This document shows, piece by piece, positions 34,691 to 42,445 of a stretch of 64,000 bases of DNA. The stretch is from an uncultured Clostridia bacterium (GTDB taxonomy: Bacteria > Bacillota > Clostridia > Christensenellales > CAG-917): the NCBI GenBank assembly GCA_934233745.1, contig CAKQGN010000004.1:62001-126000 (forward strand), given 5' to 3'. Under the pieces are notes generated by a model. The model had not been told where the DNA came from. It made no database searches and saw only the letters and a list, made by a program, of their open reading frames with translations. The position numbers and the translations under genes were made by a program. Each line of letters starts with the position of its first letter. Positions within the stretch are counted from its first letter, which is position 1.

Positions 34691-34720
34691 GTATAAACAT
34701 TATCGATTGCGGGCATAATC
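34691..34720 (+). promoter_or_regulatory. Candidate forespore (sigma-F-like) promoter of the M23 gene
   Basis: GTATA (34691-34695), exactly 15 bases, then GGGCATAATC (34711-34720). This resembles the Bacillus sigma-F consensus GYWTA-N15-GGnrAnAnTw, with mismatches at the r and w positions. GGAGG at 34731-34735 precedes the ATG. Confidence 0.4.
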
Positions 34721-34742
34721 GAGACAACTTGGAGGTAATACA

Positions 34743-35405
34743 ATGAGCAAATTCACAGTTGCAATGAAGCGTTTCGGCGGTTTTTGTAAGCGCAACGCAG
34801 TCTATTTTCTTATCATTTTGTGCATAGCCTCGGTTGCCACGGTCATCGCCTTGGCGGTCACTCGCAACTCGGCTCTTCAAAATCCCGATACATCAATCGG
34901 AAACACCACGCAGGACGAACCCGTTGTCAAACCCGACGATCCCGTTGTCAAACCCGATGACGACAACCCTACGCCCGTCATAGAGAAACAAAAGTTCTAT
35001 GCGCCGTGCAACAACGGCACGGTGAGCAAAAACTTTTCCGACACCACTCTTGTTTGGAGTCCCACTCTGAAACAATACTCGACGCATCTTGCGCTTGACT
35101 TTACATCGGAGGACAAAAACGTATATGCGTCTTGCGACGGTACTGTCAAAGAAGTCGGTTACAACTCTCTTGACGGCTACTACGTCATCCTCGCTCACAA
35201 GGACGGATACGTAACGAAATATCTTTCCTTGGATGCCGCAAGCACTTTGAAACAAGGCGCGACGGTAAAACACGGGCAACTCCTCGGCAAAATGTCGACT
35301 TCGCAAGGCAGCGAAAGTCTTGACGGCGAACATGTGCATTTTGAAGTCCTCAAAGACGATGTCCCTGTCAATCCGCTCGAAATTATGGTATCGAGCGAAA
35401 AATAA
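34743..35405 (+). CDS. Membrane-anchored M23/LytM-domain protein, SpoIIQ-like
   Basis: A 220-residue protein with one N-terminal helix (20-40), an acidic linker with the tandem repeat PVVKPDD, and a LytM domain (85-215). Zinc ligands HxxxD (H115, D119) and HxH (H197, H199) are intact. The conserved catalytic His of the YxHL motif is Ser here (YLSL, S162), so hydrolase activity is doubtful. SpoIIQ has the same layout and bridges forespore to mother cell by binding SpoIIIAH. The sigma-F-like promoter supports this reading; no spoIIIA or spoIID gene is adjacent. A general wall-associated LytM protein is the alternative. Confidence 0.8.
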   Translation: MSKFTVAMKRFGGFCKRNAVYFLIILCIASVATVIALAVTRNSALQNPDTSIGNTTQDEPVVKPDDPVVKPDDDNPTPVIEKQKFYAPCNNGTVSKNFSDTTLVWSPTLKQYSTHLALDFTSEDKNVYASCDGTVKEVGYNSLDGYYVILAHKDGYVTKYLSLDAASTLKQGATVKHGQLLGKMSTSQGSESLDGEHVHFEVLKDDVPVNPLEIMVSSEK

Positions 35406-35424
35406 GCAAATACTATAAAAAAAC

Positions 35425-35462
35425 AACGGCAACGCGCAAACTCTGCGTGTTGCCGTTTTCTT
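35425..35462 (+). terminator. Bidirectional intrinsic terminator after the M23 gene
   Basis: AACGGCAACGCGCA pairs with TGCGTGTTGCCGTT around AACTC, followed by TTCTT on the plus strand. It is about 20 bases after the stop. Confidence 0.8.
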
Positions 35463-35594
35463 CGGGTGTTTCTTTGCCTATGGCGAAAGCGGAACGGTTG
35501 TATATTCCTCATGTGCATGTACCGCATGCAAGCTCGACTTAGCGCGGCGCAATTCTCTCTCGGAATAGCCGCCATATCGCTTGGCAAAGCGAAA

Positions 35595-36380
35595 TCATCG
35601 CACAAGCGGTATAATGTCTTTGACTTTGTCAAGCACATAGTCGGGTTTGATTTTGGACGCGGGAAGCATGTCCGCCGTCGTTTCGCCCGAAAGCACCAAT
35701 ATCGATACAAAACCGCAATTTTTGCCGAACGCAACATCCGTATACAGCCTGTCGCCGACCATTGCGATTCGCTTTGCGGGAAGATTGTACTTCATAGCAA
35801 GACGCTCGCCGGCGGTTTTGTGCGGCTTGCCCATTATGATGTCGGGGGTGCGCCCCACCGTCAAGCGTATCGCCTCGATAAGTGCGCCGACGTCGGGCAT
35901 CGGACATTCGGGAGCGGGACAGAAAAAGTCGGGGTGCGTTGAGATATACGGAAGTCCCTTGTTGACAAACTTGCAGAATCTGTACAGTTTGTCGTATGTC
36001 AGCGACGTGTCGAAACCGATTACGCAAAGGTCGGGATTTTCTTCGTCAAGCTCTATCCCATAGAGCGCAAATTCACTTTTGAGCCTGTCGTTTCCGAGCA
36101 AAAATACTTTTTTCCCGCGATAGTTGTCCAAAAGATATTCGCATGTAACTTGTCCGCTCGTATAAATTTCGTCGGCATAGGTGCGAAGCCCCAGATTGTT
36201 GAGCCTTGCAATATAATCGGTGTGCATTCTCGACGAATTGTTTGTAAAAAAGCAAATGCGCTTGCCCATCGCTCTCAATTCGTTTATGGCGGCAAAAGAG
36301 CCTTCTATTTCGTCGTCGCCGATGTACACCGTGCCGTCAAGGTCGAACACGAACAATTCCACGTCTTTGATATTTTTCAT
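35595..36380 (-). CDS. HAD-superfamily (IIA, NagD-like) sugar/nucleotide phosphatase
   Basis: A 261-residue HAD hydrolase. Motif I is FDLDGTVYIGD (about 11-21, catalytic Asp pair), motif II FFTNNSSR (44-51), the Lys is in IMGKPHK (about 185), and motif IV is MVGDRLYTDV (about 208). This layout is that of NagD-type phosphatases acting on nucleotide or sugar phosphates in the cytoplasm. It starts about 100 bases downstream of the degenerate Fe-ADH-like gene on the same strand. Physiological substrate unknown. Confidence 0.88.
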   Translation of the reverse strand: MKNIKDVELFVFDLDGTVYIGDDEIEGSFAAINELRAMGKRICFFTNNSSRMHTDYIARLNNLGLRTYADEIYTSGQVTCEYLLDNYRGKKVFLLGNDRLKSEFALYGIELDEENPDLCVIGFDTSLTYDKLYRFCKFVNKGLPYISTHPDFFCPAPECPMPDVGALIEAIRLTVGRTPDIIMGKPHKTAGERLAMKYNLPAKRIAMVGDRLYTDVAFGKNCGFVSILVLSGETTADMLPASKIKPDYVLDKVKDIIPLVR

Positions 36381-36484
36381 TTTGTCCTCTGTATGATTTT
36401 AGTTTCCGATTGAAATCTCTTTGCGCACGATTGCAATATGTACGGGCACAAACAAATACGCACGCATTGAAGCGGCATATTCTC

Positions 36485-37576
36485 TTATGCGGCAATCTTT
36501 TCGAGTATACCGCTCGCAAAAGCATATCCTGCAAGCGATTGACTTTTTACGCTTGCAAGCAGCATGCAATCAAGCACCTCTTTTGCCGTGATTTCGCTTT
36601 TGAGCCAATAGCCTGCGTCAAGATATAAGCGTCGCCAAAAACGCTGCATCCCGTGAAGGTCAATGCCCGCAAGTTTTTCAAGCAAATCCAAGCGGTATTC
36701 GCCGAGAATATAACCAATTCTAAAATAACCGTTTATATCGAAAAAGTCAACAACTTCGCCCTTATCGGAAGCGATGCCGAGCGATTGAAGTTTGTCAAGC
36801 GCATCGGACGCGCAACAAGGCGGCGCGCAATCTATGGACGGCGATGACAAAAACGCAGAATAAAACGATGTCAAAACACTGCTTGCCAAAAAACGATATT
36901 CCCCGACAAGTCGCGGCTTTTTACCTTTGGACAAAGCAAGTGCGCTCATAACTTCCGCCATACGCTCGGCAGTATCTTTGCCCTGTTTCTGAAAGGATAT
37001 TTCGAGCAACCTGCAAGCAAGTTCTGCCGATGAACAAGCAGACGTTTCTACGGTATATTGTTTTGTCGGCTTTCCCAAAACAGTCTTTTGAAAAACTCTT
37101 TCAAACTCCCCCAATTTTTGCGACAGCAAGATTCCGTATCCTGCGGCAATTTGCTCGTTTTTGCACTTTATCATTACATTTTCGTCAATAAACACCTGAT
37201 TCGGACATTTTTCACTCATAATGTCATCGCTGTCGGGCGAACAAAAAAGTATAGACCATCCCGTGTCTATACTTTTGCAAATTCTCTTTGCGCTCGTTGC
37301 CGCCGATTCGGAACCCACCGCAAAAACGTAACGCACATAATCCGGCACACTGCAATCGTCATACGGACAACATACCGCAAATACGCGGTAGCCGCCACGC
37401 TTCAATTCTTGCATTAGGAGCGTGGCGACGTCCTCGTTTTCCTTTTCGTACACAACGCATATCGCGCCTTCTTCAAACACGCTTCTCAATCTCGGCAAAA
37501 CCTGAGCGATTATATCGTTGCCAATAAATACGGCCGTGTTACCTATGACGCGTTTTTCGATAATCGAATTTTCCAT
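36485..37576 (-). CDS. Degenerate iron-alcohol-dehydrogenase/dehydroquinate-synthase-fold protein
   Basis: A 363-residue protein. The first half has a Rossmann-like pattern (VFIGNDIIAQVLPRL; GAICVVYEKENED; YVRYVFAVGSESA) and then NQVFIDENVMIKCKNEQIAAG followed by GILLSQKLGEFE, reminiscent of Fe-ADH/glycerol-1-phosphate dehydrogenase proteins. The nucleotide-binding GGG is replaced by VGSE, and I do not find the usual His ligands, so it may be catalytically altered. The start at 37576 follows GGAGG. It precedes the HAD phosphatase. The family assignment is tentative. Confidence 0.5.
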   Translation of the reverse strand: MENSIIEKRVIGNTAVFIGNDIIAQVLPRLRSVFEEGAICVVYEKENEDVATLLMQELKRGGYRVFAVCCPYDDCSVPDYVRYVFAVGSESAATSAKRICKSIDTGWSILFCSPDSDDIMSEKCPNQVFIDENVMIKCKNEQIAAGYGILLSQKLGEFERVFQKTVLGKPTKQYTVETSACSSAELACRLLEISFQKQGKDTAERMAEVMSALALSKGKKPRLVGEYRFLASSVLTSFYSAFLSSPSIDCAPPCCASDALDKLQSLGIASDKGEVVDFFDINGYFRIGYILGEYRLDLLEKLAGIDLHGMQRFWRRLYLDAGYWLKSEITAKEVLDCMLLASVKSQSLAGYAFASGILEKIAA

Positions 37577-37658
37577 GCTCGCCTCCATGCACACTTTAAC
37601 ATTTCGGACGAGGTAATATTGCGGCTAACTTTGTCTTATTTTGTCCCGTATTGCCGAA

Positions 37659-37967
37659 TTATTTTTTAAGATAGGTCTTGCACTTTGTCGAAAATGCGGT
37701 ATCTTTGACGTTTATCTGTGCGTTTGCACAAAGACCGTTGTTGTTGAACGCGCACTCTGCCGCCGCACATTGCACAAGGCTTTCGAGGTCTTTGTCAAAC
37801 ACGTCGTCGCCCGCTTCCACATCCGCAAAGTTTTGAGCAAGCGGACCTCCGTCGCGTTTGATTCGGCTCAGGCACTTTGCGTTGTCGCCGATAGAGATGA
37901 CGCCCGCAAGACATACGCCTTTGATGTTATGTTCGCAGTTTGAAGTTGCGCAATTGATTTTTTCCAT
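37659..37967 (-). CDS. DUF1540 protein with two cysteine-rich repeats
   Basis: A 102-residue protein composed of two DUF1540 repeats, each like INCATSNCEHNIKGVCLAG (4-22) and VQCAAAECAFNNNGLCAN (66-83), ending C..C. Each repeat has four Cys that could bind a metal. DUF1540 proteins are frequent in spore-forming Clostridia and Bacilli, and their role is unknown. A clear GGAGG lies before the ATG at 37967. It is 82 bases upstream of the Fe-ADH-like gene. Confidence 0.85.
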   Translation of the reverse strand: MEKINCATSNCEHNIKGVCLAGVISIGDNAKCLSRIKRDGGPLAQNFADVEAGDDVFDKDLESLVQCAAAECAFNNNGLCANAQINVKDTAFSTKCKTYLKK

Positions 37968-38060
37968 AATAACCTCCTGGTTTTTTCTCGCCTTTAGTAT
38001 GTCCTTCTTTTTTGTTTTTACACAAAAAAACGTACATCTCGTCCATTTTTTTCGTTTTTA

Positions 38061-38089
38061 TTGAAAAATCCGCAATGTTGTGCTAATAT
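38061..38089 (+). promoter_or_regulatory. Promoter of rplI operon
   Basis: TTGAAA (38061-38066), a 17-base spacer and TAATAT (38084-38089), about 30 bases before rplI. Confidence 0.75.
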
Positions 38090-38120
38090 ATTGTCAATAA
38101 AAGTTTATAAGGAGTCGAAT

Positions 38121-38567
38121 ATGAAAGTCATTCTTCTCAAAGACGTAAAAGGCACGGGCAAAAAAGGACAAATCGTTGAAGTAAACGACGGTTACGCCCG
38201 CAATTTCCTTATCAAAAAAGGGCTTGCGCAAGAAGGCACGCAACAAAATATCTATGTTGCCGAACAACGCAAAAAAGCATATGAAGCAAAGATAGCCGCC
38301 GAGCGTGCAGAGGCAAAAGAACTTGCAAACAAACTTAAAGACATAACCGTCAAAGTCAGCGCGAAAGGCGGCGAAAACAACGGCAAAATGTTCGGTTCGG
38401 TCACAAGCGAAATGATCAGCAACACACTTAAAGATCTCGGCTTCGACATCGACAAAAAGAAAATAGAAATCAAGGACAGCATCCGTGACTTCGGCAACTT
38501 CGAAGTGACGCTCAGACTTTATTCGGAAGTCACTCAAACGCTCAAAATCGAAGTCGTAAGAGCATAA
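38121..38567 (+). CDS. rplI: 50S ribosomal protein L9
   Basis: A 148-residue L9. The N-terminal domain begins MKVILLKDVKGTGKKGQIVEV and continues with GYARNFLIKKGLA, both conserved rRNA-binding segments. A long connecting helix (about 45-75, rich in Lys/Glu/Ala) leads to the C-terminal domain (NNGKMFGSVTSEMI). AAGGAG lies eight bases upstream. It heads a unit with the methyltransferase genes that follow; the usual neighbours (dnaB, gdpP) are absent. Confidence 0.96.
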   Translation: MKVILLKDVKGTGKKGQIVEVNDGYARNFLIKKGLAQEGTQQNIYVAEQRKKAYEAKIAAERAEAKELANKLKDITVKVSAKGGENNGKMFGSVTSEMISNTLKDLGFDIDKKKIEIKDSIRDFGNFEVTLRLYSEVTQTLKIEVVRA

Positions 38568-38571
38568 TAAC

Positions 38572-39270
38572 ATGTCGATATATTCCACTTCCCTCGACAT
38601 TGACGAGTACATGATTTTGCAAGACACCGATGACTATGCGTTTTCGCAAGACTCGGTGTTTTTGGCAAATTCGGCAAAAATCGGACGTGGTGACAGAGTG
38701 CTGGATTTGGGATGCGGCACCGGTATTTTGGCAACACTCGCGCTTGTCAAAAAACACGCCGCCTCGGCTGTCGGCATAGAACTTCAACCCTCGGTTGCCG
38801 AATTGGCAAGAGAAAGCGCAAAACTCAATCGACTGGACGACAGACTTCAAGTATCGACAGGCGACGTCAAAGATATAAAAACTCTCGTAACAGCGGAAAG
38901 TTTCGACATAGTGCTTTGCAACCCGCCCTATTTCGAAGGGAATCAGGTCACCAAAAAAAATTTGTCGAGGATTGAAAGCTCGGCATCTCTTTTCGATTTT
39001 GCATATGCGGCAAGCTATGCTTTGCGCTTTGGCGGCGATGCGTGGTTTGTGTCGAAAATCGACAGACTGTCGCCGCTTATGTGCGCCCTTGAAAAAACAA
39101 GGCTGGAACCGAAAGAAATGACCATCGTCTATCCCAAACTCTCAACGGGAGCGGATATCGTGATAATAAAAGCTCGCAAAGGCGGAAAAGTCGGGCTTCA
39201 GACGCACACCGTCATCGTCATGGACGAGGACGGCAATTATACCAAAACTTACAAGGATATGTACAAATAA
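38572..39270 (+). CDS. TrmN6-type tRNA (adenine-N6)-methyltransferase-like protein
   Basis: A 232-residue Rossmann methyltransferase. The SAM motif VLDLGCGTGILATL (43-56) and the N6-adenine motif CNPPYF (about 117-122) match the YfiC/TrmN6 family that methylates tRNA1(Val) A37. The FSQDSVFLAN stretch near residue 24 is typical of the family. It begins four bases after rplI and overlaps rsmI by one base. In Firmicutes this gene commonly precedes rsmI. Confidence 0.88.
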   Translation: MSIYSTSLDIDEYMILQDTDDYAFSQDSVFLANSAKIGRGDRVLDLGCGTGILATLALVKKHAASAVGIELQPSVAELARESAKLNRLDDRLQVSTGDVKDIKTLVTAESFDIVLCNPPYFEGNQVTKKNLSRIESSASLFDFAYAASYALRFGGDAWFVSKIDRLSPLMCALEKTRLEPKEMTIVYPKLSTGADIVIIKARKGGKVGLQTHTVIVMDEDGNYTKTYKDMYK

Positions 39271-40073
39271 TGGCAAAACTTTTTATTGTCGGAACTCCCA
39301 TCGGCAACATGTCGGACATCACTTTGCGCGCTCTCGAAACTCTGAAAAGCGTTGATGTTATCGCATGCGAAGACACTCGCCATTCACTGCCCCTGCTTGC
39401 AAAATACGACGTCCGCGCAAAACTTGTGGCATATCACAAATTCAACGAACAAGACTGCTCCGAACGTCTTATCGAAATGATTGAAAACGGTCAGAACGTT
39501 GCTTTAATCACCGACGCGGGTATGCCGTCTATAAGCGATCCCGGCGCAGAAGTCATTACTAAATGCCACGCACGAGGCGTCGATGTGGAAACCGTCCCCG
39601 GTCCGACAGCATTGGCAACAGCAATTGCTTTGAGCGGTATAAAAGCAAGCGGTTTCACGTTTTTAGGGTTTCTTCCCGAAAAAACGTCGGATAAAGTATC
39701 GATTCTGTCAAAATGCTCAAATACCGGGCTTCCCGTTGTTTTGTATGTTGCGCCACACGATTTGACAAAAACCGCAAAAACGCTTCTTGACATTCTTGGC
39801 GACAGAACCGTGTATGTTGCAAGAGAACTCACCAAAATTCACGAAAGCGTGACGATAACCACCCTCGCGAATTTCGAATGCGAAGAGCGAGGTGAAATCG
39901 TGATGATTGTAGATTCCGTCGCATCCGAAAATCCCCTCAACAACCTCTCCGTTGCCGAGCATCTCAATCATTATCTCGATTTGGGCATGGACAAAAAGGA
40001 TGCCGTAAAGCAAGTTGCAAAAGACAGGGGTATCCCCAAAAACGAAGTCTACCAACAAGCATTAAATATGTAA
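39270..40073 (+). CDS. rsmI: 16S rRNA (cytidine(1402)-2'-O)-methyltransferase
   Basis: A 267-residue tetrapyrrole-methylase-fold enzyme. Motifs FIVGTPIGNMSDITLRA (5-21), ACEDTRHS (33-40), LITDAGMPSISDPG (about 75-88) and VPGPTALATAIALSG are the RsmI set. It methylates the 2'-O of C1402 in the decoding centre. It is the last gene of rplI-trmN6-rsmI, and its ATG overlaps the preceding stop (TAATG). Confidence 0.95.
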   Translation: MAKLFIVGTPIGNMSDITLRALETLKSVDVIACEDTRHSLPLLAKYDVRAKLVAYHKFNEQDCSERLIEMIENGQNVALITDAGMPSISDPGAEVITKCHARGVDVETVPGPTALATAIALSGIKASGFTFLGFLPEKTSDKVSILSKCSNTGLPVVLYVAPHDLTKTAKTLLDILGDRTVYVARELTKIHESVTITTLANFECEERGEIVMIVDSVASENPLNNLSVAEHLNHYLDLGMDKKDAVKQVAKDRGIPKNEVYQQALNM

Positions 40074-40123
40074 AAGAATAGGAATGCAAAATACTGCAAA
40101 TTTTCTCATCGAGTTTTCTTGCA

Positions 40124-40594
40124 TTATTTTTCGTTGTTTGTGATATTACCTAATTTGGCAATATTCACAACCTCTTTGTTGCACCTTATCGCATGCTTAA
40201 AAAATGCGTAAGCACCGCCAAAATCCACACAAACATATGCTATCACCAAATCCGAATGTTCCGCCATCCACTCGTTGCGCTTTGATATTGCAAATCTAAA
40301 CGGCACGCTTTCAAGTTCGGGATATATAATTTCATCATATTCGTTTTCAAAATAATCACGTCTTTCATTGAGCCAATCGTTTATATAAGGCGTGACAAAA
40401 ACAATTTTTGTGTTTTTATGTATTGATTTATATTTCTCTGCACATTTTTTTGCAAAAAAATCAAAATTTCCATAACCGCCGAGATAAAACTCGATATTTT
40501 CGCCGTTTGCGTGATTTTCCACAATCTGCAGCACCTTTGTTTCGTCTTCGCATTTGGGAATATAAGTTGAATGACCGCAAAATGTTACTATCAT
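40124..40594 (-). CDS. SLOG-like (DUF1273-related) small protein
   Basis: A 156-residue protein starting MIVTFCGHSTY, with FYLGGYGNFDFFAKKCA (37-53), KIVFVTPYIND, an EIIYPELESVPFRFAI stretch and KRNEWMAEHSDLVIAYV (107-123). These are the marks of the Rossmann-like nucleotide-binding SLOG/YpsA group common in Firmicutes. The function is unknown; SLOG proteins have been linked to nucleotide-derived signals. It is divergent from an XRE regulator across a 147-base region holding palindromic sites, suggesting a controlled pair. The ribosome site GAGGAG precedes the ATG. Confidence 0.75.
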   Translation of the reverse strand: MIVTFCGHSTYIPKCEDETKVLQIVENHANGENIEFYLGGYGNFDFFAKKCAEKYKSIHKNTKIVFVTPYINDWLNERRDYFENEYDEIIYPELESVPFRFAISKRNEWMAEHSDLVIAYVCVDFGGAYAFFKHAIRCNKEVVNIAKLGNITNNEK

Positions 40595-40610
40595 ATCGCA
40601 CTCCTCTTAT

Positions 40611-40675
40611 GAATGTATACTTACACATATAACATACTGTAAGAAAAAAGGCAATCGATAGGAATGTATACATTC
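40611..40675. promoter_or_regulatory. Operator-like palindromes between SLOG and XRE genes
   Basis: A perfect palindrome GAATGTATACATTC lies at 40662-40675 and a second copy, GAATGTATACTTAC, at 40611-40624, about 51 bases apart. A related AAGTATTCATTC follows at 40714-40725. A TTGACA at 40689-40694 may be the -35 box of the XRE gene. The layout suits binding by the small HTH protein. Confidence 0.55.
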
Positions 40676-40741
40676 TTAAAATATTTTTTTGACAATATAT
40701 ACTAAATTATGCAAGTATTCATTCACAATTTGGAGTAGATA

Positions 40742-40984
40742 ATGACTGTCAACGATGCGGTTGCAACTAGAATTTTGCAACTCCTTACCCAAAAGAATAT
40801 GACACAGTATCGGTTGGAACAGCAATCGGGCATACAACACGGACATATGCAATGGATTTTGAATAGAAAAAGCAAAACCGTTACGCTTTCTACCGTGATG
40901 ATGATTGCCAATGGTTTCGGAATGACTGTGCTTGAGTTTTTGGACGACGATTTGTTTTTGTACAAAAATCTCGATGTTGAATAA
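40742..40984 (+). CDS. Small XRE-family helix-turn-helix regulator
   Basis: An 80-residue protein that is little more than a five-helix XRE domain. ILQLLTQKNMTQYRLEQQSG contains the first two helices of the HTH, and HGHMQWILNRKSKTVTLSTV the recognition helix. FGMTVLEFLDDD ends the fold as in Xre/SinR proteins. GGAG lies before the ATG. It probably controls itself and the divergent SLOG gene through the nearby palindromes. Confidence 0.85.
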   Translation: MTVNDAVATRILQLLTQKNMTQYRLEQQSGIQHGHMQWILNRKSKTVTLSTVMMIANGFGMTVLEFLDDDLFLYKNLDVE

Positions 40985-40993
40985 TTAACATAA

Positions 40994-41030
40994 AAAAATC
41001 AGCGAGAGATGTTCTTCTCGCCGATTTTTC
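40994..41030. terminator. Bidirectional terminator between XRE and rubredoxin genes
   Basis: AAAAATC-GCGAGA pairs with TCTCGC-GATTTTT around GATGTTCT, with T-runs on both strands. It serves the convergent XRE and rubredoxin genes. Confidence 0.8.
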
Positions 41031-41045
41031 TTTGTAAATTATGTC

Positions 41046-41198
41046 TTATTCTTGCGTGAACGAGTCTTTGCCAAGTCCGCAAATCGGGCAGGTAAAGTCC
41101 TCGGGGACATCTTCCCATTTCGTGCCGGGAGCGATTCCGTTTTCCTCGTCGCCGAGGTCTTCGTCATAGATATAACCGCATACGCAAACGTATTTCAT
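41046..41198 (-). CDS. Stand-alone rubredoxin with CxCG first loop
   Basis: A 50-residue rubredoxin read from ATG 41198 with AAGGAG upstream. It starts MKYVCVCGYIYDE and continues GIAPGTKWEDVPEDF and CPICGLGKDSF. Rubredoxins bind one iron with four Cys from two CxxCG loops. Here the second loop is standard (CPICG) but the first is CVCG, one residue short of CxxCG. Everything else is canonical, so it is likely expressed. It is the last gene of the perR-Hrb/reverse rubrerythrin operon and would shuttle electrons to the rubrerythrin. The gene is short and easily missed. Confidence 0.85.
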   Translation of the reverse strand: MKYVCVCGYIYDEDLGDEENGIAPGTKWEDVPEDFTCPICGLGKDSFTQE

Positions 41199-41248
41199 AG
41201 TTGTTTCTCCTTGTTGTTTGTCGATTGTTTTTCAATCGTTGCCGTTTC

Positions 41249-42445
41249 TTATTTGAAATAGCGGTTGAGAAGTCCCTCAAATGCCTTGCCGTGACGAGCC
41301 TCGTCGCGAGCCATTTCATGAACCGTGTCGTGAATTGCGTCGAGTCCTTCTTCTTTTGCGCGTTTTGCAAGCTCGAATTTGCCGCTGGTTGCGCCGTTTT
41401 CCGCCTCAACGCGTTTTTGGAGGTTTACTTTTGTGGAGGGGCTGACGAGTTCGCCGAGCATTTCGCAGAATTTTGCAGCATGCTCTGCTTCTTCATAAGC
41501 TGCCTTTTCCCAGTAAAGACCGATTTCGGGATATCCCTCACGGTGTGCGGCTCTTGCCATTGCAAGATACATACCGACCTCGGTGCATTCGCCTTCGAAG
41601 TTTGCCTTCAATCCGTCGTAGATGTCTTGAGGGACGCCTTGACCGACTCCGATCACGTGTTCTGCCGCCCAGACCTTTTCAGATCCGTCGTCTTTGATAA
41701 ATTTGCTGCCGGGGCAACCGCATTGTGGGCATTTTTCGGGTGCCGAATCGCCCTCGTGAACGTATCCGCATACGGGACATATAAATTTTGCCATAGTTTT
41801 TTCTCCTTTAATATCTTCTATTTTTTCCGCCGTGGCGGTTGTTTCAATTTTTTCAAAATCGCTTGCGGGATGCTTGCAAAGCGGACAGATAAAATCGCTC
41901 GGAAGCGGGCCTTCGTGAACATATCCGCATATTTTGCACACCCATTTTTCCTTTGAGTCGGCACTTGCTTGCGGCTTGGGCTTGACAAACATCTGATAGT
42001 AGTCATATGTCAACGCGTCGCCGTCGTCCGCAAAGTTCTGCGTCTGAACAGACTCCAGAACAAACATCGTATGCGTACCCATATCTATGCTTTTTTGCAC
42101 TTTGAGTGCGAAATATCCGAGTACGCCCTTGCATTTGGGAACTCTTACGCCGTTTTTTGCAACGACGCTCTCGATGCCCTCGAACTTGTCCGTGTCGCGC
42201 CCCGATTGCATTCCGAATCTCTTGATAAAATCAAAGTCCGTCTTTTGCGACAGCACTGCAACGGCACATTCACCGCTCCTGACAATAAGCTCATGCGTAA
42301 AGTTATGTTTGTTAAGCGTCACGCTGAACGTTTCGGGAGTTGCGGTCTGCTGTGCAAACGTGTTGATAATGCAACCGCTTTCCTTGCCGCCGTCCCCGGC
42401 ACATAGAGTGTACAAGCCGTAGCTTATCTTAAACAGTAAATTCAT
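41249..42445 (-). CDS. Flavin reductase-rubredoxin (Hrb) fused in frame to reverse rubrerythrin
   Basis: A 398-residue reading frame with three parts. Residues 1-150 are a flavin reductase-like split barrel (KISYGLYTLCAG; GCIINTFAQQTA). About 165-205 is a rubredoxin (WVCKICGYVHEG, CPLCKHP). Then comes a complete reverse rubrerythrin of 181 residues from M218: N-terminal rubredoxin (CPVCGYVHEG, CPQCGCPG) and a di-iron four-helix domain with YEEAEHAAKF and RDEARHGKAF. Normally the Hrb-type protein and the rubrerythrin are separate genes. Here an AAAGGAG site precedes the in-frame ATG at 41794, so a separate rubrerythrin may also be made. The pair would reduce peroxide or O2 with NAD(P)H. The start at 42445 overlaps the perR-like stop by 17 bases. 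Confidence 0.85.
   Translation of the reverse strand: MNLLFKISYGLYTLCAGDGGKESGCIINTFAQQTATPETFSVTLNKHNFTHELIVRSGECAVAVLSQKTDFDFIKRFGMQSGRDTDKFEGIESVVAKNGVRVPKCKGVLGYFALKVQKSIDMGTHTMFVLESVQTQNFADDGDALTYDYYQMFVKPKPQASADSKEKWVCKICGYVHEGPLPSDFICPLCKHPASDFEKIETTATAEKIEDIKGEKTMAKFICPVCGYVHEGDSAPEKCPQCGCPGSKFIKDDGSEKVWAAEHVIGVGQGVPQDIYDGLKANFEGECTEVGMYLAMARAAHREGYPEIGLYWEKAAYEEAEHAAKFCEMLGELVSPSTKVNLQKRVEAENGATSGKFELAKRAKEEGLDAIHDTVHEMARDEARHGKAFEGLLNRYFK

Noticed and set aside
36485..37576. Glycerol-1-phosphate dehydrogenase (archaeal-type lipid enzyme)
   Set aside because: The nucleotide-binding glycines and metal ligands expected of an active enzyme are not visible, so the ether-lipid link was not extended to it.
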